A program made the translations under genes and the position numbers. The notes under the pieces are model-generated. The model ran no database searches, was not told the DNA's origin, and saw only the letters and a program-made list of their open reading frames with translations. Shown here piece by piece: positions 1 through 8,940 of a DNA stretch of 64,000 nt. How positions within the stretch are numbered: the stretch's first letter is position 1; every line of letters starts with the position of its first letter. This DNA comes from SHWB01 sp050246875 (GTDB lineage Bacteria > Pseudomonadota > Alphaproteobacteria > UBA6615): positions 124,001-188,000 of the forward strand of contig JBFWVF010000009.1 of NCBI GenBank assembly GCA_050246875.1, written 5' to 3'.

Positions 1-1013
1 CTCGTCCGCTGGTGATGGTAGTTGGCGTTGATCCGCATGCGGAAATAGTCGCCGTGGCTGATCGGCTCGTAGCGTGGCGGCGCATCCGGCCCGGTGCAGG
101 TCGGCACCGTCTCCATCGGCACTTCGGCGTCGGAGGTGAAGAAGAAGGGGATGGCGTACCGCTCCGCGGACGTGCGGTTGACCACGCGGTGCGGCGTCGA
201 GACGAAACGGTCGTTCGTCATCCGCATGCACATGTCGCCGGTGTTGACGAGGAAGGTGCCGGGCATCGACGGCGCCGTGATCCATTCGCCGCCGCGCGTG
301 CGGATCTCCAGCCCCGGCACCGCCGACTGGGCGAGGATGGTGAGGAAGCTGTAGTCGGTGTGCGCCGACAGGCCGTAGAGATCGGCCTCCGGCGGCGTCG
401 GCGGATAGTGGCTCATGCGCAGCCGGTAGCCCGGCTCGCGGAAGCCGGGATGCCGGGCGAACCAGTCGGGCGGCAGGCCAAGGGCGACGGCATAGAGTTC
501 GAGCAGGGTGCCGGCGAGGGCGTTGCAGCGCGCCATGTATGCGAGGGCGGTCTCGCGGAACCCCGGCAGCCCGTCGGGCCAGCGGTTGGCGCCGAAGAAC
601 GGCCGGCCGAAGCGCGGATGCTCGGGGCCGATCTCGTTCTTCACGAAGAAGGCCTCGTTCTGCGAGGCCTTGCGGCTGACCGCGACGGTCGTCGAGACGA
701 CTGTCTGCGCCCCCATCGGCATGTAGCCGACATTGTCGCGGTCGATGCGCAATGCCAGCTTGGCCGCCGCCGGCTGGGCGTGGAAGCTGGCCGCCCCGGC
801 GAAGGCGCGGTCGACGAGGTCCGGCGGCACGCCGTGCCCGGCGACGTAGAAGAAGCCGATCCGCAGGCAGGCTTCGCGCAGCGTTGCCGCCGCCGCCTCG
901 ACGGCGCCCGGCCGGCCCGCCAGCACGTCGGCCAGGTCGATCACCGGCAATTCGTCGGGCCGCGCGAGGCGCGGCGCGGGTGGCGGCGTATCGGCGATAG
1001 CGGCATTGGCCAA
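1..1013 (-). CDS. 2OG-Fe(II)/isopenicillin N synthase-family oxygenase, 3' end cut by window
   Basis: The gene is read right to left and runs off position 1, leaving about 337 codons, which is nearly full length for the family. The DIOX_N half contains PVIDLADVLAG and a GFFYVAGHG motif. The double-stranded beta-helix half has the Fe ligands in SAHTDYSF (HxD) and the distal His in STPHRVVNR. These are the marks of non-haem Fe(II), 2-oxoglutarate-dependent oxygenases that hydroxylate or desaturate small molecules; the substrate is unknown. No ATG lies in frame near the conserved start, so a TTG at 1013 with GGGAG 9 nt upstream is the likely start. A paralogue with the same layout lies at 32709-33737. 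Confidence 0.85.
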   Translation of the reverse strand, partial: MANAAIADTPPPAPRLARPDELPVIDLADVLAGRPGAVEAAAATLREACLRIGFFYVAGHGVPPDLVDRAFAGAASFHAQPAAAKLALRIDRDNVGYMPMGAQTVVSTTVAVSRKASQNEAFFVKNEIGPEHPRFGRPFFGANRWPDGLPGFRETALAYMARCNALAGTLLELYAVALGLPPDWFARHPGFREPGYRLRMSHYPPTPPEADLYGLSAHTDYSFLTILAQSAVPGLEIRTRGGEWITAPSMPGTFLVNTGDMCMRMTNDRFVSTPHRVVNRTSAERYAIPFFFTSDAEVPMETVPTCTGPDAPPRYEPISHGDYFRMRINANYHHQRT

Positions 1014-1159
1014 AAGGGGGCACTCCCGACGGGGCGGATCACAGGAATTATTCCGTCCGTGGGCGCGTGCGGCAACGGTCGAAACGGTGCGCCGGTGCCA
1101 TGGCGGCGGTAGATTGACGCGAACCGGGCCGCGGGCCCGTCGAACGGGGAGGGGGCGAG

Positions 1160-1552
1160 ATGGCCGGAATGCCGAGCTGGAAGGACATTCTCGACATGAG
1201 CGAGGCTAAGGGCCTGCTCGCCAAGCGGCTCTATGTCGTGTTCACCCGGCCCAAGGACCCGGCGAAGATGGGCGAGCTGGTCGGTCCGCACCTTGAGTAC
1301 CAGGCCGAACTGGAGCGTCGCGGCATCATGTTCGGCGCCGGGCCGCTGTCCGACGAGACCGAGACCAAGTGGAACGGCGACGGCATGGTGATCATCCGCG
1401 CCCGGGACATGGCCGAAGCGAAGAAGATCGCCGACGCCGACCCGATGCATGCCGGCGGCGGCCGCGGCTACGAGATCCGTCCGTGGCTGATGAACGAGGG
1501 CACGATCTCGATCCGCGTCAACTACGTGACGGGCAAGTACACGCTCGAATAG
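1160..1552 (+). CDS. YciI family protein
   Basis: This 130-residue protein has the ferredoxin-like YciI fold. Residues about 22-95 carry the family pattern RLYVVFTRPKD, PHLEYQAELERRG and FGAGPLSDE, and then IIRARDMAEAKKIADADP. YciI-like proteins are small dimeric enzymes or accessory domains related to muconolactone isomerase and dehalogenating proteins; no substrate can be assigned here. The start is set by a strong purine tract (GGGAGGGGGCGAG) directly before the ATG. It stands alone, diverging from the oxygenase to its left and converging with the small regulator-like gene to its right. Confidence 0.85.
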   Translation: MAGMPSWKDILDMSEAKGLLAKRLYVVFTRPKDPAKMGELVGPHLEYQAELERRGIMFGAGPLSDETETKWNGDGMVIIRARDMAEAKKIADADPMHAGGGRGYEIRPWLMNEGTISIRVNYVTGKYTLE

Positions 1553-1586
1553 GACGGGGGAATAGGACGGCCTGGGCCGATCCGAC

Positions 1587-1931
1587 TCAGTTGTCGGCGA
1601 GCGCCCGGCGGCCTTCCTCGGTCAGCTTGCAGACCAGCCAGTCCGGCTTGATCGGGTTCTCGAACCACGGCTCGGCCCAGCCCTGGCGGATGCAGCTGCG
1701 GATCGTGCGCTCGCTGATGCGCTGGCCGTCGCGGGTGAACAGCGGCAGCTTGCCGCCGGCCTGCTCGAGGCCGCGCTTGAGCCAGTCGCGCTGGGTGCGA
1801 GTCGGACGGAGCAGGGCCGCGGCATCGTCGATCGGGGCGGGCCGCGTTGCCGGCGCCTTGCGCGCCGCCTGCGGCAACCGCACGACATTGCCGTCCATGG
1901 CGTGCTTTACGCCCGTCGCCTCGGTCGCCAT
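1587..1931 (-). CDS. Hypothetical protein, possibly winged-helix-like
   Basis: This 114-residue basic protein was not matched to a named family. Residues about 40-114 resemble a small DNA-binding or helical domain. It has RDWLKRGLEQAGGKLPLF, then an ISERTIRSCIRQGW segment that reads like a recognition helix, then a C-terminal KLTEEGRRALA tail typical of winged-helix or MarR-like proteins. The first 35 residues are probably disordered (Pro/Ala/Arg rich). It is divergent from cutA with about 115 bp between them. The DNA-binding role is inferred from pattern only. Confidence 0.6.
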   Translation of the reverse strand: MATEATGVKHAMDGNVVRLPQAARKAPATRPAPIDDAAALLRPTRTQRDWLKRGLEQAGGKLPLFTRDGQRISERTIRSCIRQGWAEPWFENPIKPDWLVCKLTEEGRRALADN

Positions 1932-2046
1932 GGCTCACCCCCTCGCCGTGGCGCGGACGAATGCCAAGGCCCGCACCGGGCGGGATGTTAGAATACCTCT
2001 CGACCGGCCGCCAAGTCCGTGTGGCCGCTAAGTCCCGGACTGTCGC

Positions 2047-2382
2047 ATGAATGCAACAGATGAGACCCCGCGGTTGCTCTACGTGACCTGTGGCGATGCC
2101 AACGAGGCCATGAATATCGGCCGTGTCCTCGTCGGCGAAAGACTGGCCGCCTGCACCAACATGCTCGACGGCATGCGCTCGCTCTACTGGTGGGACGGCG
2201 CGGTGCAGGAGGGGCGGGAGGCGGTGCTGATCGTCAAGACCCGCGCCGACCGCGTCGAGGCCGCGATGTCCCGCATCCGCGCACTGCACGGCTACAGCGT
2301 GCCCTGTATCGTCGAACTGGCCATCGGGCGGGGTAATCCCGACTATCTCGCCTGGATCGCGGCGGAAGCGGCGCCGCGCTGA
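2047..2382 (+). CDS. cutA: Divalent-cation tolerance protein CutA
   Basis: The 111-residue product matches CutA over its whole length. It has LLYVTCGDANEAMNIGRVLVGERLAAC at the N-terminus, the central SLYWWDGAVQEGREAVLIVKT and the C-terminal HGYSVPCIVELAIGRGNPDYLAWI. CutA forms a very stable trimer with a PII-like ferredoxin fold and is linked to copper and other divalent-metal tolerance, although its molecular role is unsettled. It heads a rightward run into the MFS transporter gene. No strong Shine-Dalgarno sequence precedes this ATG. Confidence 0.95.
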   Translation: MNATDETPRLLYVTCGDANEAMNIGRVLVGERLAACTNMLDGMRSLYWWDGAVQEGREAVLIVKTRADRVEAAMSRIRALHGYSVPCIVELAIGRGNPDYLAWIAAEAAPR

Positions 2383-2468
2383 GACCGGCAGGACGCACAA
2401 CCCAGCGGCGCGCCGGGATGGGGCAGCCCACCATTGCTGGCACCGGCGGGCGGGAATATAGGAAGGGC

Positions 2469-3707
2469 ATGACCTCTACCCGCCTGTCGCTGATCTTCGC
2501 CGCCGCGGCGCATTTCACCATGCACCTGCTGACGGCGCTGTTCTTCACCGTCGTCGTGGCGCTCGAGCACGCCTGGCCGGACTCGACCTACGACACCCTG
2601 CTGGCCCTGTGGACCCCGGCCGCCGTGCTGATCGGCGCCATGGCCATTCCGGCCGGCTGGCTGGCCGACCGCTGGCGGGCCTCGGGCATGATCGCCATCG
2701 GTTTCGTCGGCATGGGCGCCTTCGCCGTCGCCGCCGGCCTAACGCAAGGCCCGGCCATGCTCGGCTTCGCGCTCGCCGGCATCGGCGTGTTCGCCGCCAT
2801 CTACCATCCCGTCGGCATTCCCTGGGTGATGCGGGTCGGCCACGGCCGGCCAGGCCGGGCCATCGCCGTCAACGGTGTCTTCGGCAACCTCGGCGTCGCC
2901 GCCGCGGCGCTGGTCGCGGGCACGCTGGCGAGCCTGTTCGACTGGCGCGCCGCCTTCATCGTTCCGGGCCTGCTGTCCCTCGGCATCGGCCTCGCCATGG
3001 CGGCGTTCATCGCCTCCGGCCGCATCGTCGAGCCGGCGCCGATGCCGGCGCGTCCCGCCGCCGCCGACGCCGGCGCGGCCGCGCGCGAGCGCAGCGACCG
3101 CCGGCGCGGCTCGGTCATCCTGCTGTTCACGATGTTCATGATGGGCCTCATCTTCCACAGCCTGCAGACGGCGATGCCGAAGCTGTTCGAGTTGCGGCTG
3201 GACAACCTCAGCGGCGAGGACGGGTTGTTCGCCATCGGCGCCCTCGTCTCCGCGGTCTTCGCGGTGGCGAGTCTCGGCCAGCTCATCGGCGGCTGGTTCG
3301 CCGACCGCTTCGCGCTGACGCGGGTGTATCTGGTCGGCTTCTGCCTGCAGGCGCCGCTGCTGGCACTGCTCGCCACGGTCGGTGGCGTTCCGGTGGTGAT
3401 CGTCGCCACCATCGCCGTGCTGGTGGGGACGACGGCCGTGCCGTCCGAGAGCCTGCTGCTGTCGCGCTACGCGCCGCCGAAGCACCAGGGCCTCGCCTTC
3501 GGCATCAAGTTCGTGCTCGGCATGGGCGCCGGGCCGGTGGCGGTCGCCGCCGTCGCCTGGGTGCAGGGCGCCACGGGCGAGTTCGCCTCGCTCTACTGGG
3601 GCCTCGTCGTGCTGGCCGCGGCCGGCGCCTTCGCGGCGCTGGCCCTGCCGCGCGAGCGGCGGACGCCGCCGGCGGCCACGGCCGCCGTCGCCCAGCCGGC
3701 CGAGTAG
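2469..3707 (+). CDS. Major facilitator superfamily (MFS) transporter
   Basis: This 412-residue membrane protein has about 12 hydrophobic segments. The motif-A-like loop LADRWRASGM follows TM2 and is echoed by FADRFALTRVYL in the second half, showing the usual 6+6 duplication. A basic, low-hydrophobicity loop (about residues 190-210) separates the halves. A longer reading frame from 2418 exists, but GGAAGG sits just upstream of the ATG at 2469 and the first TM follows directly, so the shorter start is used. The substrate cannot be told from sequence. The AEC permease gene follows 32 bp downstream. Confidence 0.85.
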   Translation: MTSTRLSLIFAAAAHFTMHLLTALFFTVVVALEHAWPDSTYDTLLALWTPAAVLIGAMAIPAGWLADRWRASGMIAIGFVGMGAFAVAAGLTQGPAMLGFALAGIGVFAAIYHPVGIPWVMRVGHGRPGRAIAVNGVFGNLGVAAAALVAGTLASLFDWRAAFIVPGLLSLGIGLAMAAFIASGRIVEPAPMPARPAAADAGAAARERSDRRRGSVILLFTMFMMGLIFHSLQTAMPKLFELRLDNLSGEDGLFAIGALVSAVFAVASLGQLIGGWFADRFALTRVYLVGFCLQAPLLALLATVGGVPVVIVATIAVLVGTTAVPSESLLLSRYAPPKHQGLAFGIKFVLGMGAGPVAVAAVAWVQGATGEFASLYWGLVVLAAAGAFAALALPRERRTPPAATAAVAQPAE

Positions 3708-3739
3708 CGCCGCCGGGCACCCGCCCGGCCGGGCGACGC

Positions 3740-4690
3740 ATGGGGACGACCCTCACCATCGTGTTGCCGGTCTTCGGGCTGGTGGCGACCGGCTGGCTCG
3801 TCGGCCGCACGCGTCTGCTGACTCCGGAGGGCGTGCGCGGCATCAACAACTTCGTGCTCTACGTCGCCATCCCGGCGCTGCTGTTCCGCACCGCCGGCAG
3901 CGGCCGTGTCGTCGAGGCGTTCGAGCCCGGGCTCGCGCTGTCGTTCTTCCTCGCGAGCTGGGGCCTGCTCGGCCTGGCCTGGCTCGTCGCGCGCCACCTG
4001 CTGCGTCTCGCGCCGGGCGAGGCGGTGATGTTCGCCATGGGCGCGAGCTACGGCAACACGGTGCTCATCGGCGTGCCGCTGGTGCTGGCCGCCTTCGGCG
4101 ACGCCGGCAGCGGCCCGCTGGCGATCATCGTCGCCCTTCATTCGCCGCTGCTGCAGCCGGTGATCATCCTGCTGATCGAGGGCGCGCGCGGCGGCGGCGG
4201 CCTGCGTCCGACCCTGCGGGCCACCGGCGCGGCGCTGGTCCGCAACCCGATCCTGCTGGCGATGTCCGCCGGCCTGCTGTGGGGCACGACGGGCTGGCAC
4301 CTGCCGCATGTGGTCGAAGATTTCGTCGGCCTGCTCGCTGCCGCCGCCGGGCCAACCGCACTGTTCGCGCTCGGCGCCGCGCTCGCCCGCCAGCCGGTCG
4401 GCGCGCGGCGGCTGCGCGAGCATGCCGACACGGCAGTCATGATCGCCGCCAAACTGGTCCTCCATCCGGTCGTGGTGTGGCTGCTGGCCGGACCGGTATT
4501 CGGCCTCGATCCGCTGTCCGTGGCCGTCGCAACCACGATGGCGGCGCTGCCGGTGGGCGCGACGGTGTTCGTGCTGGCGCAGGGTTACGGCGTCTATGTC
4601 GCGCGCGCGACCACGGCCGTCGTCGTCTCGACGGCGCTCGCTGCGCTGACCACTGCGGTGCTGCTCGCGGTCTTCGCGGTGGCCCACTGA
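3740..4690 (+). CDS. AEC (auxin efflux carrier) family transporter
   Basis: The protein has 316 residues and about 10 hydrophobic segments arranged as two five-helix halves. It begins TLTIVLPVFGLVATGWLVGR and carries the family segments FVLYVAIPALLFRT and ASYGNTVLIGVPLVL. The second half repeats with MAALPVGATVFVLAQGYGV near the C-terminus. Members export or facilitate small organic anions such as malate or malonate, or auxin-like acids. It lies close behind the MFS gene and may be cotranscribed with it; a joint role is not evident. Confidence 0.85.
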   Translation: MGTTLTIVLPVFGLVATGWLVGRTRLLTPEGVRGINNFVLYVAIPALLFRTAGSGRVVEAFEPGLALSFFLASWGLLGLAWLVARHLLRLAPGEAVMFAMGASYGNTVLIGVPLVLAAFGDAGSGPLAIIVALHSPLLQPVIILLIEGARGGGGLRPTLRATGAALVRNPILLAMSAGLLWGTTGWHLPHVVEDFVGLLAAAAGPTALFALGAALARQPVGARRLREHADTAVMIAAKLVLHPVVVWLLAGPVFGLDPLSVAVATTMAALPVGATVFVLAQGYGVYVARATTAVVVSTALAALTTAVLLAVFAVAH

Positions 4691-4769
4691 AAGCTGGGCC
4701 GCCAAGGGTTCTCGCCTGCGCCGTCGGCTGTTATACCGGCCGCTACCCTGCATCCGACGGAGGAGAACG

Positions 4770-5261
4770 ATGAGCGAGCGGCTCTGGAAGGTCTATCTGT
4801 CCGGCGAGATCCACACCGACTGGCGCGAGCGCATCGCCACCGGCGTGCGGGCCGCGGGCCTGCCTGTTCGCCTCGATGCGCCGGTGACGGTGCACGAGGA
4901 TTCCGACGATTGCGGCGTCGCCGTCCTCGGCGCCGAAGCCGACAAGTACTGGCACGACCGCAAGGGCGCGCTGCTCAACGCGGTGCGGACCCGCACGCTG
5001 CTCGCCGATGCCGACGTCGTCGTCGTGCGTTTCGGCGAGAAGTACAAGCAGTGGAATGCCGCCTTCGATGCCGGCCAGGCGACGGCGCTCGGCAAGGCGC
5101 TGATCACGCTGCACGGCAAGGAGCACGACCACGCGCTGAAGGAGGTCGACGCCGCCGCGCACGCGGTGTGCGAGACGCCGGAGCAGGTGGTCGCGGCGCT
5201 GGCCTACGCCATCCGTGGCACGATGCCGGCCGTGCAGTACCAGCGCGAGGCCGCCGAATAG
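4770..5261 (+). CDS. YtoQ family protein
   Basis: The 163-residue product is typical of YtoQ proteins, starting WKVYLSGEIHTDWRERI and continuing with HEDSDDCGVAVLG, KYWHDRKGALLNAVRT and DVVVVRFGEKYKQWNAAFDAG. The fold resembles nucleoside 2-deoxyribosyltransferase-like proteins, and the biochemical role is not established. The start is secured by GGAGGAGAACG just before the ATG. The gene converges with the TPR-methyltransferase, with 9 bp between stop codons. Confidence 0.9.
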   Translation: MSERLWKVYLSGEIHTDWRERIATGVRAAGLPVRLDAPVTVHEDSDDCGVAVLGAEADKYWHDRKGALLNAVRTRTLLADADVVVVRFGEKYKQWNAAFDAGQATALGKALITLHGKEHDHALKEVDAAAHAVCETPEQVVAALAYAIRGTMPAVQYQREAAE

Positions 5262-5270
5262 ACGCCGGCG

Positions 5271-7082
5271 TCAGGCCGGCTTGCGGCACCAGAACTGGTA
5301 CATCTCGATGAAGCAGTGCGGGTTGTGCCGTTCGAAGCCGTCCCAGGCGAGCAGGTCGCGGCTTTCCGGGGTGGGGGCGTTGGCGCGCGCCAGCGCGTCG
5401 CGCATCGCGGCACCGAAGCGGAAGCCGCGGAATTCGAGGCCGAGCGCCTCGAGCGCGGTCGCGATCTCGGGGATGGTGAAGCGCTTCTCGCGGACATGGA
5501 AGAACGCGTCGCGCATCGCCGACAGCGTATAGAAGTCGTAGGCGCCCCAGAGCGGATTCTCGGCACGGTCCGGGCGCGTCAGCATCCGCATGCGCCAGGC
5601 GCGGATGGCATCCATGTCGGTGAAGTCGACGCCGGCGGCCATGGCCGCGTCGCGCTCGCGGGCGATGGCGGCGCGGGCGTGCGCGCTGTAGAGGCCGATG
5701 GCCATCAGCCCGCCCGGCGCCAGCCGCGCGGCGAGCGACCGCCAGCCGGCCATCGGCTCGTCCATGTGGTGCAGGACGCCCGACGCCGCGATCACGGCGA
5801 AAGGCTCGCCCGTGTCGCCGAGGTCGAGCAGGTCGGCGCGGGCGAGGTCGAGATTGGCGACGCCGTATCGCTGCGCCATGCGCGCCGCCCAGGCCAGACT
5901 CGCCGATGACAGGTCGATGCCCAGCACGCGGCCGTTGGGGCCGTGCTGGATGGCCAGCGTGATCGCCTCGCGGCCGGTGCCGCAGCCGGCGACGAGCACG
6001 CGGTAGGGCGATCCCATGAAGGCGAGTTCCGGCGGCGCGAAGCGTGGCGCCAGCTCGGCGCGGGCGCTGCCGGTGTCGGGCCGGTCGAAGGCCAGCCAGC
6101 GCGGGTAGGGGTTGGCCTCGTACTGCGCCGCGACAGCCTGCGAGCCGCTGTCGACGATGGCACCGAGCGTCGGCAGGTTGGCGGCGAAGGCGCGCTCCTC
6201 GGCACGCTCGGCGAGTTCCCGTCCCACGAGATCGGCGAGTTCGCGCGGCCGGATCGAGGCGGCCGGGGAGGCCGTGCCGAACAGCTCCGCAGGCGAGCGA
6301 TACAGCAGCAGGCGCAGCAGGGTGCCGTCGCCGAGCATCGCCGCAGCGCCCATGTTCCACCGCGCAAGCAGGTCGTCGAGCGCGGCGCGCTCGTCGTCGG
6401 CCATGCCCCAGACGTGTTCGTTGTTGAGCGCCTGCTGCGCCATGGCGGCGACGAATTCGTACAGCGGCCGCCGCCGCACGAGGTCCGGCGGCGGCGCGAG
6501 CAGCAGGCGGCGGCGCAGCGCCGTCAGCAGCAGCTCGACGTCGTGTCGCGTGTTGACGCCGCGCGTCAGGGCCAGCCGGAGAAGGTCATGCGACAGCACC
6601 GCGTCGCCGCTGCGCGCCAGCAGGGCGTCGACCGCGGCATCCCAGCCCTGGGCGGCGCCACGGACCATCAGAGGGCCGAGCGGCGGGACGCCGACCAGTA
6701 CGGCGAGCACGGCGCTGGCGAAGGGCTGGGGCGTGCGATTCTCGGCGCGCAGGGCGATTTCGAGGCCGGGCAGGGCCGCCGGGTCCGGTGCGATGTTCGG
6801 CACGCGGCGCAACTGCCCGGCCAGCACACCGAGCGTCGAGGCACGCTCGCTCGGCTGCGTGCGCGTGAGTGCCTGGGCGAGGGCCGTTACCGATCCATTC
6901 ACGTCGCCGAGCCGCGCCAGGGCGAGCCCGAGGTTGTGCCAGGCCGTGGTCATGGCCGGCTCGAGCGTCAGCGCGGCGCGCCAGTGCTGGGCGGCCGTTG
7001 CGAAATCGCCGCGCGAAATGGCGGCGAGGGCCTGGTCGTGCAGACCTTCCGCCTCGCGCCGCCGTTGCTGCTTGCCGGCCAA
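5271..7082 (-). CDS. TPR-containing class I SAM-dependent methyltransferase
   Basis: The 603-residue protein has two parts. Residues about 10-80 form tetratricopeptide-like repeats (ALAAISRGDFATAAQHWRAAL, then WHNLGLALARLGD). The C-terminal half is a Rossmann methyltransferase: QYEANPYPRW at about 320, SAM motif I VAGCGTGREA at 364-373, the acidic GIDLSSASL strand, and VIAASGVLHHMDEP as motif IV. Such TPR fusions are common in alphaproteobacteria with unknown substrates. It lies 3 bp downstream of metY on the same strand, so the two are probably cotranscribed; whether that means a shared role with methionine/SAM supply is only suggestive. Confidence 0.85.
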   Translation of the reverse strand: MAGKQQRRREAEGLHDQALAAISRGDFATAAQHWRAALTLEPAMTTAWHNLGLALARLGDVNGSVTALAQALTRTQPSERASTLGVLAGQLRRVPNIAPDPAALPGLEIALRAENRTPQPFASAVLAVLVGVPPLGPLMVRGAAQGWDAAVDALLARSGDAVLSHDLLRLALTRGVNTRHDVELLLTALRRRLLLAPPPDLVRRRPLYEFVAAMAQQALNNEHVWGMADDERAALDDLLARWNMGAAAMLGDGTLLRLLLYRSPAELFGTASPAASIRPRELADLVGRELAERAEERAFAANLPTLGAIVDSGSQAVAAQYEANPYPRWLAFDRPDTGSARAELAPRFAPPELAFMGSPYRVLVAGCGTGREAITLAIQHGPNGRVLGIDLSSASLAWAARMAQRYGVANLDLARADLLDLGDTGEPFAVIAASGVLHHMDEPMAGWRSLAARLAPGGLMAIGLYSAHARAAIARERDAAMAAGVDFTDMDAIRAWRMRMLTRPDRAENPLWGAYDFYTLSAMRDAFFHVREKRFTIPEIATALEALGLEFRGFRFGAAMRDALARANAPTPESRDLLAWDGFERHNPHCFIEMYQFWCRKPA

Positions 7083-7085
7083 GAC

Positions 7086-8411
7086 CTACCCTGCGGCCCG
7101 GGCAAGACCGTGCGCGAGCGCCTGGTCGAGATCGGCGATGATGTCGTCGGGCTCCTCGATGCCGATCGACAGGCGCAGCACGTCGGGTCCCGCACCGGCG
7201 GCGATCTGCTGCGCCTCGGTAAGCTGGCGATGCGTCGTCGAGGCCGGGTGGATGATCAGCGAGCGCGTGTCGCCGATGTTGGCGAGATGGGAGAACAGCT
7301 CGACCGCCTCGACCGCGGCGACGCCGGCCTCGAAGCCGCCCTTGAGACCGATGGTGAAGACCGAGCCGCCCGGTCCCTTCGGCATGTACTTCCTCGCCAG
7401 CGCGTGGAACGGGCTCGACTTGAGGCCGGCATGGGAGACCCAGGCGACGGCCGGATGCTTCTCCAGCCATTCGGCGACGGCCGTCGCATTGGCGACGTGG
7501 CGCTGGATACGCAGCGGCAGAGTCTCGATGCCCGTCAGGATGAGGAAGGCGTTCATCGGCGCGAGCGTCGGCCCGAGGTCGCGCAGCGCCACCGCGCGCG
7601 CCTTGGTCGAGAAGCCGAAGTCGCCGAAGGTCTCGTAGAAGGTGAGGCCGTGATAGGCCGGGTCGGGCTGCGTGAGGGAGGCGAACTTGTCGTTCTGCGC
7701 CCAGTCGAAGCGGCCGCTTTCCACCACGACGCCGCCCATCGCCGTGCCGTGACCGGAGAGGAACTTGGTCATCGAATGGATGACGATGTCGGCGCCGTGC
7801 TCGAAGGGCCGCCACAGGTAGGGCGTCGCCATCGTCGAGTCGACGATCAGCGGGATGCCGGCCTTCTTCGCGATCGCCGCGACGCGCTCGATGTCGACGA
7901 TGATGCCGCCGGGGTTGGCGAGGTTCTCGCAGAACAGGGCGCGCGTGTCGCCGTCGATGGCGGCCTCGAACTCTTCCGGCTTGGTCGGATCGACGAAGCG
8001 GACGTTCCAGCCGAATTTCTTGAAGGTATGGGTGAATTGCGTGATCGAGCCGCCGTAGAGGTTCTTCGCCGCGACGAAGTTCTTGCCCGGCTCCATCAGC
8101 ACATAGAAGGCGAGAAGCTGCGCCGCGTGCCCGCTCGACGCGGCGACGGCGCCGCGGCCGCCCTCCAGCGCCGCGACCTTCTCCTCCAGCGCCGAGACCG
8201 TGGGGTTGCCGAGACGGGTGTAGATGTAGCCGAAGGTCTGCAGGTTGAAGAGGGAGGCGGCGTGGTCGACGCTGTCGAACACGTAGGAGGTGGTCTGGTA
8301 GACGGGCACGTTGCGTGCGCCGGTCGTCGGGTCGGGCGAGGCACCGGCATGCACCGCGAGCGTCGCGAAACCGGGCGGGCGATACTTCGTCTCGTCGGCT
8401 GGACCGGCCAT
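7086..8411 (-). CDS. metY: O-acetylhomoserine aminocarboxypropyltransferase (MetY-type)
   Basis: This 441-residue Cys/Met-metabolism PLP enzyme makes homocysteine or methionine by replacing the acetyl group of O-acetylhomoserine with sulfide or a thiol. It shows the family opening FATLAVHAGASPDPTTGARNVPVYQTTSY, the YTRLGNPT motif and the PLP-lysine segment SMTKFLSGHGT. The length (about 430-440) fits MetY better than the shorter cystathionine gamma-synthases, though a sulfhydrylase acting on O-succinylhomoserine cannot be excluded. It is followed 3 bp later by the methyltransferase and preceded by two CoA-binding proteins on the same strand. Confidence 0.93.
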   Translation of the reverse strand: MAGPADETKYRPPGFATLAVHAGASPDPTTGARNVPVYQTTSYVFDSVDHAASLFNLQTFGYIYTRLGNPTVSALEEKVAALEGGRGAVAASSGHAAQLLAFYVLMEPGKNFVAAKNLYGGSITQFTHTFKKFGWNVRFVDPTKPEEFEAAIDGDTRALFCENLANPGGIIVDIERVAAIAKKAGIPLIVDSTMATPYLWRPFEHGADIVIHSMTKFLSGHGTAMGGVVVESGRFDWAQNDKFASLTQPDPAYHGLTFYETFGDFGFSTKARAVALRDLGPTLAPMNAFLILTGIETLPLRIQRHVANATAVAEWLEKHPAVAWVSHAGLKSSPFHALARKYMPKGPGGSVFTIGLKGGFEAGVAAVEAVELFSHLANIGDTRSLIIHPASTTHRQLTEAQQIAAGAGPDVLRLSIGIEEPDDIIADLDQALAHGLARAAG

Positions 8412-8425
8412 GACGGGCTCCCCGG

Positions 8426-8926
8426 CTAACGCGTGCCGGCGCGGCGAATCACCTTGCTGCGCCGGCTGGTGATGACGCCCGTGTTGATGCCCGACCAGCC
8501 GAGTTCGCCCGACAGGCGGCCGAATTCGATCTTCGGGCAGCGATCCATGATGACGGTGAGGCCGGCTTCCTCCGCCTTGCGGGCGGCCTCGTCGTGACGG
8601 ATACCGAGCTGCATCCAGACGACCTTTGCGCCGATGGCGATGGCCTCGTCGACGATGGGCGGCACGTCCTCGGCGCGGCGAAAGATGTCGACCATGTCGA
8701 CCTTCACGGGAATGTCGGCGAGCTTCGCATAGGCGGTCTCGCCGAGAATCGGCTTGCCGGCCTCGCGCGGGTTCACCGGGATCACGCGGTAGCCCTTTTC
8801 CTGCAGATACTTCATCGCGAAGTAGCTCGGCCGGTTCCAGTTTGCGCTGGCGCCGACCATGGCGATGACGTCGACCTCGCGCAGGATGCGGCGGATCAGC
8901 CAGTCGGGATAGAAAAGCGGTTCCAT
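8426..8926 (-). CDS. CoA-binding protein (YccU-like), copy 1
   Basis: The 166-residue Rossmann protein has the CoA_binding_2 pattern: DVIAMVGASANWNRPSYFAMKYL, YRVIPVNPREAGKPILGE, then KVDMVDIFRRAEDVPPIVDEAI and VVWMQLGIRHDEAARKAEEAGL. These proteins bind CoA but lack the ATP-grasp part of succinyl-CoA synthetase; the physiological role is unclear. The chosen start (MEPLFYPDW) leaves a 14 bp gap after the upstream copy and has GGAG about 10 nt before it. It is a tandem paralogue of 8941-9372. Confidence 0.9.
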   Translation of the reverse strand: MEPLFYPDWLIRRILREVDVIAMVGASANWNRPSYFAMKYLQEKGYRVIPVNPREAGKPILGETAYAKLADIPVKVDMVDIFRRAEDVPPIVDEAIAIGAKVVWMQLGIRHDEAARKAEEAGLTVIMDRCPKIEFGRLSGELGWSGINTGVITSRRSKVIRRAGTR

Positions 8927-8940
8927 CGTCGTCGCTCCGG

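Noticed and set aside
5943..8429. Long plus-strand open frame (828 codons)
   Set aside because: It is the antisense shadow of the methyltransferase and metY genes; the translation is Arg/Gly-rich with no domain.
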